Both the position numbers and the translations under genes were made by a program. The notes under the pieces are model-generated. The model had not been told where the DNA came from and did no database searches. It saw only the letters and a list, made by a program, of their open reading frames with translations. 64,000 nt of DNA from Chloroflexota bacterium (lineage in GTDB: Bacteria > Chloroflexota > Chloroflexia > Chloroflexales > Herpetosiphonaceae), in NCBI GenBank assembly GCA_020161265.1, contig JAIUOC010000001.1, positions 62,001-126,000 of the forward strand. The letters are read 5' to 3'. Shown one piece after another: positions 16,724 through 26,287 of the stretch. Positions within the stretch are counted from its first letter, which is position 1. Every line of letters starts with the position of its first letter.

Positions 16724-18910
16724 TTAATTTTTGATTGCGACAGGCAGATAAACGCTATAGTTCTCAGGGGTTGGCGTAACGCTCGCCGTTGGCGTAACAC
16801 TGACAGTTGGGCTAGCTGTTGGGGTCGCCGTTGCGGTTTGAGTTGGGGTATTGGTTGGCGTGCGAGTGGGGGTATTGGTTGGCGTGTTAGTCGGGGTAAC
16901 TGGGGTTGGCGTGATGTTAACCCCGTTGATCGTAAAGTTGGCGTTAGAAATATCAAAGAAGATATTGTTAGCACAGCGCACTTTGATCCGCGCCGCAGCA
17001 GCATTCACATTTGGCGCAACCACCGTTTCATCGCCATCGTTGGGTGTGTTGCTGAGCAAGGTTTCAAAGCTCGTGCCGCCATCTTTTGAGAGCAAAATAT
17101 CAACATTGGCACAGCTAATTGGCGCAGCGGTGGTATTGGCCACATTCCACGTGACCGACTCGTTCGCGCCACCTGTCCAAGCAATCGCCGTATTGGGTGC
17201 AGTTACCAAGAATGGTCCAGCAGTGTTGTTGACGGTCAGCACTGCCGTATCCAAGCCATAACCACCAGCTCCAGCGTGGTTATCACGCACGGTCAAGCGG
17301 AAGGTCAGGTTACGGTTAGTAGTTGGCAACGATTCGCCAATCGTCGTGGTATTGTTCAAAATATCGCTCAGTTTTGGCAAGGTACGCACATTGCTGGCGG
17401 TTGAATTGAAGCTACGGAAGATGGGGCGATTGCCATTATCGGTGTTCGGTGGTGAGGCCGCTCCCAAATCGTATTGTTCCCAATCGTAGGTTAGGCCGTT
17501 ATCTTCAGTATCGTTAGCACTGGCAGTCAATTCGAATGGCGTATTGGCTGGGATAGTGTAATCGCTGCCTGCATTGGCCACCGGTGGGGTATTGCCAGTG
17601 GATTGAGTTGTGCCACAGGTTGCGCCGCCGCCAGTCGTGATGAAGGCTGAAATTTCTTCTAAGCTCTTGACGTGGAAGTCGAAGTCGCTGTTTGGTTGCA
17701 AGTTTTCCGAGCCACAAATCCCGGCATAGGCCATAATGGTTGTGCCACTACCTGGCTCGTAAGCAGCGCTACTGGAGCGATTACTGCCGCCACAACTGCC
17801 AGTTGTGCCGTTGAAGGTGTGAAGACCACCAAATTGGTGACCGATTTCGTGCGCGACATAATCGACATCGAAGGCATCGCCGACTGGTGAGCCTGAGCCA
17901 GTTACCCCACGTGCTTTGCTGCCTGATGAACAGACTGATTGTAAGGTAGCAACCCCACCACCGCCAGTGCTGAATACGTGGCCAATATCATAGTTGGCCC
18001 CGCCAATCACATTGGTCAAGTTGGTTTGGTTTTGGCCAAGCATCGTGCCACCACTGTTGTTGGTGTAGGGGTCGGTGCTGCCATTGGTATAGACGATCAG
18101 ATCATTGTTGGCGATTAATTGCATACGTACTGAAAGATCTCGTTCGTAGATCCCGTTAACCCGATTCATGCTGGTGACGATTGCCGCCATCGCGCCGTTG
18201 ACCGTGCCACCGTGGAAGGTGGTGTATTCGCCAGTTGCGGCCATGGCCAAGCGATAGGTGCGCAAGGTTTCGCCAATCGAGTAGCGTTCAGGAATGATCG
18301 ATGATGGGTTCCCCAATGGATTTGGCTCATAATCGTTGCCAGTGCGTTCGGCCAATTTGCTGGGGTCGGCCACAAAATTGCGAGCATCGTACACAATATA
18401 GTTAGCCGTATCATTGCGGCTATAGGGATCGATAAAGATCCGACCTGATTCGCTCAAGATCATGCCATGAAAGCCGCGTGGCGTAATATCAAGCCGAGCG
18501 CTGGTTGACGGCTGATCGACTGATTGGGCCAAGAAGGTGCGAATTTCGGGAAACTTGGCGGCTAATTCAGGGGCCATAATTGGTGATTCGACAACGCGAA
18601 ATTTGCCAAATTGGCCATCTGGTAGCGGTAAATCTAACATGAAGCCAGATTTTTGTACCTTGGTTTGGGTTTCTTGCGGCACTTGACGTAAGTGTTGTTG
18701 TAATAAATCAAGATCCAAGGCGACCGTGCGATACACTACTGGAATGATTTCGCGTGAGCCTTTTTGTTGAATGTCCTGTTGATCAACATTCTGCCAAAGC
18801 CCATCCGATGAGCTGACGCTGGGGCTGACCATGGCGGTTGCAGTGATTACACTGAGCAGCGCAATGATCATAACTGCAACGATGATCATCCATGAACGAC
18901 CAAGACGCAT
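16724..18910 (-). CDS. Secreted zinc metalloprotease (reprolysin-like) with TPT tail
   Basis: A 728-residue exported protease. A signal/anchor covers residues ~7-32, a propeptide follows, and the catalytic domain carries HEIGHQFGGLHTF near 350 with the Met-turn IMAYAG ~45 residues on: an HExxHxxGxxH zinc site of the reprolysin-like metzincins. Residues ~450-560 resemble a PKD-type domain (VANAGSDYTIPANTPF), then a beta-sandwich, a T/P/N repeat linker and the terminal YSVYLPVAIKN. That end motif is probably a surface-sorting signal. AAGGAA precedes the ATG at 18910. Likely role: extracellular protein digestion. Confidence 0.9.
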   Translation of the reverse strand: MRLGRSWMIIVAVMIIALLSVITATAMVSPSVSSSDGLWQNVDQQDIQQKGSREIIPVVYRTVALDLDLLQQHLRQVPQETQTKVQKSGFMLDLPLPDGQFGKFRVVESPIMAPELAAKFPEIRTFLAQSVDQPSTSARLDITPRGFHGMILSESGRIFIDPYSRNDTANYIVYDARNFVADPSKLAERTGNDYEPNPLGNPSSIIPERYSIGETLRTYRLAMAATGEYTTFHGGTVNGAMAAIVTSMNRVNGIYERDLSVRMQLIANNDLIVYTNGSTDPYTNNSGGTMLGQNQTNLTNVIGGANYDIGHVFSTGGGGVATLQSVCSSGSKARGVTGSGSPVGDAFDVDYVAHEIGHQFGGLHTFNGTTGSCGGSNRSSSAAYEPGSGTTIMAYAGICGSENLQPNSDFDFHVKSLEEISAFITTGGGATCGTTQSTGNTPPVANAGSDYTIPANTPFELTASANDTEDNGLTYDWEQYDLGAASPPNTDNGNRPIFRSFNSTASNVRTLPKLSDILNNTTTIGESLPTTNRNLTFRLTVRDNHAGAGGYGLDTAVLTVNNTAGPFLVTAPNTAIAWTGGANESVTWNVANTTAAPISCANVDILLSKDGGTSFETLLSNTPNDGDETVVAPNVNAAAARIKVRCANNIFFDISNANFTINGVNITPTPVTPTNTPTNTPTRTPTNTPTQTATATPTASPTVSVTPTASVTPTPENYSVYLPVAIKN

Positions 18911-19034
18911 AGGTATTCCTTTCCACAAAACAGCATGGCCCATTATACAATTAATTAATAGGTGTTAAAGCAAGCTGAGCCAAGATGCTGTTAAACAATA
19001 AAACCACCCACAACGGATGGTTTCAGGAGTTTAT

Positions 19035-19409
19035 TTAATGATTGTTAGGCTGGTTTTGCTGTTGCCATTCAGCATATGAAGTTGGGTTTTGGTTAGGTTT
19101 GCGGCTCGTGATCGCTGCAAGTTGTTTAACCTGAGCGATTTCAGTTTCAATATCTTTAGAAATTGGCTGCTCATTACGCAATCGTTGGCGTTGTTCTGCT
19201 TCAAGCAGTTCTATGTAACGCTTTCTATACAAGCTGGCTGTGTTTTCTGATCTTGGATCTTGAGGATTTTTACGCGCTTGGTGCAATGCTTGTTGGTAGC
19301 GTTGTTTTGACTGCTGTTTAGCCTCATCCTTTTTTGATAGATAGGCTAATTGACTTGCGATGATCAGGCCAATAATTGCCAGCATGATGCCTAAAAAAGC
19401 TGTCTCCAT
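19035..19409 (-). CDS. Small single-TM protein with charged coiled tail
   Basis: A 124-residue protein that I cannot place in a family. METAFLGIMLAIIGLIIASQ forms one N-terminal membrane helix; the rest is highly charged, rich in Q/K/R/E and probably helical (residues ~30-90), facing the cytoplasm by the positive-inside rule. The ATG at 19409 is chosen because GGGAG is seven bases upstream. Function unknown; no operon partner. Confidence 0.65.
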   Translation of the reverse strand: METAFLGIMLAIIGLIIASQLAYLSKKDEAKQQSKQRYQQALHQARKNPQDPRSENTASLYRKRYIELLEAEQRQRLRNEQPISKDIETEIAQVKQLAAITSRKPNQNPTSYAEWQQQNQPNNH

Positions 19410-19466
19410 AAACATTCTCCCATATTGTTTGGATTTGCTACGGTAGTGTTGGCTCAAGGTTACAAG

Positions 19467-19969
19467 TTATACTGCGTCAAAGGCTGGATGATATGAAATT
19501 GTACCATCTAAATCTACTAATGTCCTATCAACTAATTCCATCGCCATAAAAACTTGACATCGACGGGATAATGGCAGCGTAAGTGCCAGTTGGCAGCAGG
19601 CTGAAAGCCAAACCGTTGATAATACTCTGGCCCGCCCAAGACAACCAAGGCCTGAATTGCTGCCTGACGACAAACCTCAAGCCCAGCCTTGACCAAAGCC
19701 GCGCCAATACCTGTGCGTTGGTGGCTTGGTAACACCGCTAATGGCCCCAAACCCCAAATCTTGATGTAGCTTGGCGCTTGATCATATTGTACAGGGCTAA
19801 ACAGAATATGCCCAACAAGCTGGCCATCAAGCTCAGCTACTAACGAGATTGTGGTAGTTGCTTGACGTAATGCAATAACTAAATCGGCCTCGCCATCACG
19901 CCCAAAGGCTGCTTGATTGATTTTCGTAATGGCGGCCAAATCGGCGCTGGTTTCAGGTCGAATCTGCAT
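19467..19969 (-). pseudogene. GNAT N-acetyltransferase, frameshifted near the C-terminus
   Basis: The frame from 19969 encodes a YhbS-like GNAT protein: MQIRPETSADLAAITKINQA, then GLGPLAVLPSHQRTGIGAAL (acetyl-CoA motif A) and VLGGPEYYQRFGFQPA. Family members continue with a YPV...FMAMEL segment. Here the frame instead ends after 145 residues in an odd KFLWRWN. The expected continuation VFMAMELVDR...YHPAFDAV is present in another minus frame and ends at 19467. A single missing base near 19553-19562 restores the whole protein. It is a recent pseudogene or a sequencing error. Confidence 0.8.
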
Positions 19970-19989
19970 CTTTCGGCTCCTAAAATGCC

Positions 19990-20018
19990 AAGAGCTACCA
20001 TTTTGCAGGTAGCTCTCG
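19990..20018 (-). terminator. Terminator of metK
   Basis: Nine-base arms AGAGCTACC (19991-19999) and GGTAGCTCT (20009-20017) lie 18 bases past the metK stop; four T residues follow on the minus strand. Confidence 0.7.
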
Positions 20019-20035
20019 GTAGATATTGATAAAAT

Positions 20036-21253
20036 TTACAGGCCAGCTTCAGCGCGAAGCAATTCGGCTTTGTCGGTGCGTTCCCATGGCAAATCGATGT
20101 CAGCACGGCCAAAGTGACCGTAGGCAGCGGTTTGGCGATAGATTGGGCGGCGCAGATCAAGATCACGGATGATCGCACCTGGGCGCAAATCAAAGTGTTT
20201 GTTGATCAGTTCCAACAATTTTTCGTCGCTGACTTTGGCGGTACCAAAGGTTTCAAACGAGATTGAAAGCGGCTTTGAAACGCCGATTGCATAGCTGACT
20301 TGCAATTCAAAGCGTTCTGCCAAGCCAGCAGCCACGATGTTTTTGGCAACGTAGCGAGCAGCATAGGCAGCTGAGCGGTCAACCTTGGTTGAATCTTTGC
20401 CTGAGAAAGCGCCGCCACCGTGGCGAGCAACCCCGCCGTAGGTGTCAACGATGATTTTGCGGCCAGTCAAACCTGAATCGCCCATTGGGCCACCAGTGAC
20501 AAAGCGCCCAGTTGGGTTGATGAAAATCTTGGTGTTTTCGTCAAGCATGCCTTCAGGAATTACAGGCTTGATCACTAATTCGATCACATCCTTGTGAATC
20601 CGCTCGTTATCGACGTTGGGATCGTGCTGGGTTGAGATCAACACGGTATCGACGCGCACAGGCTTGCCGTGGCTATATTCGACGGTTACTTGGCTCTTGC
20701 CGTCGGGGCGTAAGTAGCCAACTTCGCCAGTTTTGCGCACTTTGGCCAAGCGGCGGGTCAATTGGTGCGCCAATGAAATCGTCAAAGGCATAAATTCATC
20801 GGTTTCGTTACAAGCGAACCCAAACACCATACCTTGATCACCAGCGCCAACTTTTTCGATTTCAGCTTCGCGGCTAGCTTGATCATCGCGCACTTCCAAA
20901 GCCACGTCAACGCCTTGAGCGATGTCGGGCGATTGACCGTGCAAGGCGACGATAATCCCACAGGTTTCGGCATCGAAGCCAAACTTACCACGGGTGTAGC
21001 CGATATCGCTGACGACTTTGCGCACAATATCTTGGACTTCGACGTAGCCCTTGGTGGTAACTTCACCGAGAACGACGATCAAACCCGTGGTGGTAGCGGT
21101 TTCGCAAGCCACCCGCGACATTGGGTCTTGGGCCAACAATTCATCCAAGATCGCATCAGAAACTTGGTCACAAATTTTATCGGGGTGTCCTTCAGTCACC
21201 GATTCTGAGGTGAAGAAGAACTGTGGAGCACGCATAAATGTTGTTGCATCCAT
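20036..21253 (-). CDS. metK: S-adenosylmethionine synthetase
   Basis: A 405-residue enzyme that makes SAM from methionine and ATP. Family signatures are clear: [39 protein letters not shown] (the GAGDQG loop), [18 protein letters not shown] (phosphate loop) and a C-terminal [12 protein letters not shown]. Length is normal. AGGAGA precedes the ATG at 21253. It lies in the same direction as ahcY, adenosine kinase, a MetE-like gene and mtnA, forming one methyl-cycle block. No riboswitch is seen directly before it. Confidence 0.97.
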   Translation of the reverse strand: MDATTFMRAPQFFFTSESVTEGHPDKICDQVSDAILDELLAQDPMSRVACETATTTGLIVVLGEVTTKGYVEVQDIVRKVVSDIGYTRGKFGFDAETCGIIVALHGQSPDIAQGVDVALEVRDDQASREAEIEKVGAGDQGMVFGFACNETDEFMPLTISLAHQLTRRLAKVRKTGEVGYLRPDGKSQVTVEYSHGKPVRVDTVLISTQHDPNVDNERIHKDVIELVIKPVIPEGMLDENTKIFINPTGRFVTGGPMGDSGLTGRKIIVDTYGGVARHGGGAFSGKDSTKVDRSAAYAARYVAKNIVAAGLAERFELQVSYAIGVSKPLSISFETFGTAKVSDEKLLELINKHFDLRPGAIIRDLDLRRPIYRQTAAYGHFGRADIDLPWERTDKAELLRAEAGL

Positions 21254-21321
21254 TGAGTTTTATCTCCTAGCAGCAATATGTGCAGGTTGTATCCAAACAC
21301 TCTTCAAAAGTAAATAGGGGT

Positions 21322-21471
21322 TTAATCAGTATATTCTGGATCACCATAGAGGTACTGTTGATGATTTTCTGACCAATCCTCGGGCATAGTTAAGCTACCA
21401 ATCAATGTTTGTAAAATATTCCAAACATTTTCAGATTCGCTGACCTCAGATTCGGATGGAAATTCTTTCAT
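21322..21471 (-). CDS. Small acidic hypothetical protein
   Basis: A 49-residue reading frame from the ATG at 21471 encodes an acidic peptide (MKEFPSESEVSESENVW at the start, QQYLYGDPEYTD at the end). AGAGAA is the only ribosome site. It sits between ahcY and metK in their direction. It matches nothing I know, and could be chance. Confidence 0.35.
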   Translation of the reverse strand: MKEFPSESEVSESENVWNILQTLIGSLTMPEDWSENHQQYLYGDPEYTD

Positions 21472-21488
21472 AAGTTCTCTATTGTGAT

Positions 21489-21528
21489 GTAGCAGAATTG
21501 GGTTGATTACTAAACCCAATTCTGCTAC
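21489..21528 (-). terminator. Strong hairpin downstream of ahcY
   Basis: Perfect 16-bp arms (21489-21504 and 21513-21528) enclose an 8-nt loop, 54 bases past the ahcY stop. There is no T-run, so it may be a processing or mRNA-stability element in place of a standard terminator. Confidence 0.6.
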
Positions 21529-21581
21529 TGGATTGTATCGCAGTTGATACTTCAGGTTTATACCGCAACGGCGGGATTAGA

Positions 21582-22919
<1,338 letters not shown>

Positions 22920-22957
22920 CTACCGAAGCAGCATTACTGACATGACCATAGTTGAAC

Positions 22958-23914
22958 TTAGCCAAATAATTCAGCTAAGAGTGGTTCGGCTCCAAAGTTT
23001 GCTTCATAGCGAGCCATGAATTCGGCTTTGGTGTGGCGATGTTCTTGCGTACCGTGATGCTCGATGGCATAACAAGCCGTCAAGCTGGCGATCCGACCGG
23101 TAACTGGCATCGGCAAGCCTGCCAAGTAACCTCGCACAAATCCGGCGCGGAATGCATCGCCTGCTCCAGTCGGGTCAGCCACAATTGTGGGCTTAGCCGC
23201 TGGAATCTCATAAACTTGGCCATTTTGGTAGATTGTAGCACCTTCGCCGCCTTTGGTAACAACCGTTAGGCCAACGACTTGATGCAATTCTTCCTCAGTG
23301 CAGCCAATTTTTTCTGCCATCATGGCAAATTCATAATCGTTGCCGATCAACGCTGCGGCGCTGCGACAGCCTGCCAGCAATTCTGGGCCGTTCATGCGGG
23401 GTGCTTGCATGCTTGGGTCATACAAGTAGGGAATATTGTTGGTTTGGCATTCGATCACTAGTTGCGCCATGGCAGCCGGATCGTTTGGAGCGATAATCAC
23501 GAAATCGGGGCGATGCCCGTCGAGTGGCAAGCGTTGGCGATGAGCTTGCGCCATCGCACCAGGGTAGAAGGCGGTAATTTGGTTATCGGAAAGGTCGGTG
23601 TTGATAAAGCACGAAGCCGTAAAATCACCTTCGATCACTTTGATCAAACCGGTATCGACCCCAGCGTTTTCGAGCCAAGTGCGATATTCGCTGAAATCTT
23701 CGCCAACTGTGCCCATAACCGTGGGGCGTTCGCCAAGCAAAGCCAAGTTATAGGCAATATTTGGCCCAGTGCCGCCACGCATGCGCTTCATTGATTCTAC
23801 CAAGAAGCTCACGCTTAACACGTGAACTTTATCGGCCAAAATATGATCTTTGAATTGCCCAGGAAACACCATGATGTAATCGTAGGCAATTGATCCAGCT
23901 ACAACAATCCGCAC
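22958..23914 (-). CDS. PfkB-family adenosine kinase
   Basis: A 318-residue ribokinase-fold enzyme. MRIVVAGSIAYDYIMVFPG begins at a GTG (23914) with TAGGAG before it; the longer ORF upstream is an artefact. The GG motif MRGGTGPNIAYNLALLG and the C-terminal anion-hole signature VADPTGAGDAFRAGFVRGYL are present. The lid segment with HILADKVHVLSVSFLVESMK resembles bacterial adenosine kinases. Position next to ahcY supports adenosine as substrate; a sugar kinase role is less likely. Confidence 0.85.
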   Translation of the reverse strand: MRIVVAGSIAYDYIMVFPGQFKDHILADKVHVLSVSFLVESMKRMRGGTGPNIAYNLALLGERPTVMGTVGEDFSEYRTWLENAGVDTGLIKVIEGDFTASCFINTDLSDNQITAFYPGAMAQAHRQRLPLDGHRPDFVIIAPNDPAAMAQLVIECQTNNIPYLYDPSMQAPRMNGPELLAGCRSAAALIGNDYEFAMMAEKIGCTEEELHQVVGLTVVTKGGEGATIYQNGQVYEIPAAKPTIVADPTGAGDAFRAGFVRGYLAGLPMPVTGRIASLTACYAIEHHGTQEHRHTKAEFMARYEANFGAEPLLAELFG

Positions 23915-23941
23915 GAACAAACTCCTATATGAGAACGATAC

Positions 23942-23968
23942 CGCTGCTATGCTACGTGGATAGCAGCG
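23942..23968 (-). terminator. Hairpin between MetE-like and adenosine kinase genes
   Basis: Arms CGCTGCTAT (23942-23950) and ATAGCAGCG (23960-23968) with a nine-base loop lie just past the stop of the MetE-like gene. There is no T-run, so termination would be partial. Confidence 0.4.
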
Positions 23969-23969
23969 C

Positions 23970-24989
23970 TCACTGCAATTTATAGTGCGTCCGAATGACG
24001 CGGCTAACCTCGGCCAACAGGCCAAGTGCGTGATCGGCATGGCTTGGCTCGTGTTGAGCGAGACCATGCGCGATAGTTAATAACGAGCCATCAAGCATGC
24101 GACTGTTGAGTATATCGTGATCGAGTGCTTCACGTAATAATTCAGTCCATTCGTTGACGACATCACTGACCTGAATTTCAGCCAGTTGGGCGGGATCACT
24201 GGGCAAACATTCCCAAATAATCGCTCCGCCACTTTCTAAATAATCATTGATACACTTGCCACAAGCCAGCAAATCTTGGCGTTGCTCTTTGCTGCACACC
24301 AACACCCGCATGCCGCTATTGATCAACAAAGGCCAATCGACAGCTGAACCAGTTGGCGCAATGCCACAAGCAATTGGGCTATGTTGAATGGTTTCAGCCA
24401 GCAAACTATAGGCTTCAGCTTGGCTGATCGAGCTAAATGGGTGCGCTTGGGCATTCCAAAATGGCTCAATCAAACAGACCCAACCTTGGATATCGTGGAT
24501 GCGCAATTCGCGTGCTAGCCAACCAATCCGTAAGTGTAAATGTTGTGTCAAGACCTCGCGCAAGCGTTGATCGGCCAATAAAGGGCGTTCTTGGTCATCG
24601 ATAAGCGTTAGGCCTAAACTCAACGGCCCATATAAACCAAAACCTAAAGCTTGCGGCAACAACTGACGATCATTAAGCCATGGCGTATGATCAAGCAATT
24701 GTTCAACGCTGTCAACTGCCACATGCCCAACCGTATTTTCGAGATAGGCCAATTGATGGGCTTCAAGCTGGCGTTCGAGCTGGGCTAGATCGAAGTGTGG
24801 GTCGCTGTTCAAGCCAGGAAAACCATGGGTGCTCAAGCGCCATAAGGGCTGCGCAACAAAGGTTGGGGCAATCGGATAGCCCTGAGTCCAACGCATTTGG
24901 GCCGCCCATGCACTTGCCTGATTGGTATAGGGCAGATCAAATGGTGCAATCGCTTGACAGCGAAACTCACTTGCCAGTGTTGGCGGCAT
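23970..24989 (-). CDS. MetE-like (cobalamin-independent methionine synthase fold) protein
   Basis: A 339-residue protein resembling the catalytic-domain relatives of MetE in the UROD/MetE superfamily. GFGLYGPLSLGLTLIDDQ..LLADQRLREVLTQHLHLRIGWLARELR is the typical GP(x)TL region, followed by VCLIEPF (the LDEP-like strand). It is shorter than true MetE and is not obviously a full methionine synthase. It overlaps mtnA by 23 bases (start at 24989), so it is translated from the SAM-riboswitch-controlled mRNA, which supports a role in methionine or methylthio metabolism. A GAGG site precedes it. Confidence 0.65.
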   Translation of the reverse strand: MPPTLASEFRCQAIAPFDLPYTNQASAWAAQMRWTQGYPIAPTFVAQPLWRLSTHGFPGLNSDPHFDLAQLERQLEAHQLAYLENTVGHVAVDSVEQLLDHTPWLNDRQLLPQALGFGLYGPLSLGLTLIDDQERPLLADQRLREVLTQHLHLRIGWLARELRIHDIQGWVCLIEPFWNAQAHPFSSISQAEAYSLLAETIQHSPIACGIAPTGSAVDWPLLINSGMRVLVCSKEQRQDLLACGKCINDYLESGGAIIWECLPSDPAQLAEIQVSDVVNEWTELLREALDHDILNSRMLDGSLLTIAHGLAQHEPSHADHALGLLAEVSRVIRTHYKLQ

Positions 24990-26043
24990 TGGCAGCCTCA
25001 ACCATGGTTTGTAATTGTTCGGCAAAGGGCGGGTACGCAATGCCTTGTTCGGTAATAATTGCCGTTACCAAATGGGCTGGAGTCACATCAAAAGCCGGAT
25101 GCGCCACCTTAATGCCTGCTGCCGCAATTGCCTGTTGCCCAATATGGGTTACTTCTTGGGTTGAACGTTGTTCGATTGGAATTGCCGCGCCATCGGCGGT
25201 CTGCAAATCAATGGTTGATGTCGGCGCAGCAACATACAGTGGAATATTGTGCGCTTTGGCCAACACTGCTAGCCCATAGGTGCCAATTTTGTTGGCAACA
25301 TCGCCATTCGCCGCAATCCGATCCGAGCCAACAATAATACAATCAACCTGGCCTTGCTGCATAAAATAAGCGGCCATGTTATCAGTGATTAAAGTTAAAT
25401 CGATGCCTGCCTGTTGCAATTCCCACGCGGTGAGGCGTGCCCCTTGCAAAAAGGGCCGTGTTTCATCGACCCAAACATGAATTGGCTGACCATCCTCATG
25501 GACTGCGCGAATTGGTGCGAGCGCCGTGCCATAGGCTGCCGTGGCTAAACCACCAGCGTTACAGTGGGTCAGCACATTGTGCGATTGCGCCAAGAGTGCT
25601 TTGCCATGCTGGCCGATTGCCCGACACATAGCCTCGTCTTGGTCGCGAATTGCCTCGGCTTCAGCCAACAAACGCTGGCGTAATTGATCAATCTCAAGCG
25701 TTTGATTGGCCTGCGCTACGTTGAGCATGCGCTGCGTGGCCCAAGCTAAATTGATGGCCGTAGGTCGAGCGGCATCAAGCAGCGCTTTGGCTTTAGCTAG
25801 TTTTTCGAGCAATTTACTGCTGGTTTGGGCTGTGCTACGTTGAGCGGCCAAGGCCATGCCATAGGCTGCCGTGATGCCGATTGCTGGAGCGCCTCGCACT
25901 TGCATTGAGCGAATCGCCTCAATTACGCTATTTAAATCCTCACAACGCACAATATCCAGCGTTGCTGGCAAAAGACGTTGGTCGATCAAACAGGGAACTT
26001 CATCCCACCAAACAGTTTTGAGTACTTCAGCCATTGGTTGCAT
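24967..26043 (-). CDS. mtnA: S-methyl-5-thioribose-1-phosphate isomerase
   Basis: A 358-residue enzyme of the methionine salvage pathway that isomerises methylthioribose-1-phosphate to methylthioribulose-1-phosphate. Signatures: MQVRGAPAIGITAAYGMALA, VLTHCNAGGLATAAYGTAL with the catalytic Cys, VWVDETRPFLQGARLTAWEL, IIVGSDRIAANGDVANKIGTY with the catalytic Asp, and a C-terminal PPF motif. The ATG at 26043 lies six bases after the riboswitch terminator T-run; a second ATG three codons on is an alternative. First gene of the riboswitch-controlled unit. Confidence 0.96.
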   Translation of the reverse strand: MQPMAEVLKTVWWDEVPCLIDQRLLPATLDIVRCEDLNSVIEAIRSMQVRGAPAIGITAAYGMALAAQRSTAQTSSKLLEKLAKAKALLDAARPTAINLAWATQRMLNVAQANQTLEIDQLRQRLLAEAEAIRDQDEAMCRAIGQHGKALLAQSHNVLTHCNAGGLATAAYGTALAPIRAVHEDGQPIHVWVDETRPFLQGARLTAWELQQAGIDLTLITDNMAAYFMQQGQVDCIIVGSDRIAANGDVANKIGTYGLAVLAKAHNIPLYVAAPTSTIDLQTADGAAIPIEQRSTQEVTHIGQQAIAAAGIKVAHPAFDVTPAHLVTAIITEQGIAYPPFAEQLQTMVEAANAANTGK

Positions 26044-26045
26044 TA

Positions 26046-26184
26046 CACAAAAAAACCTCTCAGAGAGAGGCCCGCATGCTCAAACTCATCTATCAGGCCG
26101 AACCTGCAGGATTTGGCACCTTCCAAATAATGGGGTTGCCGGGCTTCGTCGGGCCAGTCCCTCTGCCCATCTCGATGAGAGATC
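26046..26184 (-). promoter_or_regulatory. SAM-I (S-box) riboswitch with intrinsic terminator
   Basis: The minus strand carries the S-box core: CTCATCGAGATGGGCAGAGG, then GACTGGCCCGACGAAGCCC, GGCAACC and AAGGTGCCAAATCCTGC. The P1 arms pair at 26085-26090 and 26174-26179. The expression platform is a CCTCTC/GAGAGG hairpin (26056-26070) followed by seven T residues. High SAM should stop transcription of mtnA and the MetE-like gene. GAGAGG is also the only Shine-Dalgarno-like sequence before mtnA, so the same hairpin may block translation. Confidence 0.95.
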
Positions 26185-26218
26185 GCTTATTCACTGATAT
26201 TCCACAGTTCGGTAGGCG

Positions 26219-26247
26219 ATTATAGCATAGTCAATTGCTTGTGACAA
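26219..26247 (-). promoter_or_regulatory. Promoter of the SAM riboswitch transcript
   Basis: On the minus strand TTGTCA (26247-26242) and TATAAT (26224-26219) are 17 bp apart, and the SAM aptamer starts about 40 bases downstream. Confidence 0.8.
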
Positions 26248-26287
26248 ATGGCTTTTAGCGCGGTTTGGGCAGGTTGCCCAAGTTGGC

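Noticed and set aside
21254..21321. Possible second SAM riboswitch before metK
   Set aside because: No GGCAACC or GACTGGC core, and too short.
23929..23942. AACGATACC resembling the arm of the 5955 palindrome
   Set aside because: Only a half-site of nine bases without an inverted partner; chance is likely.
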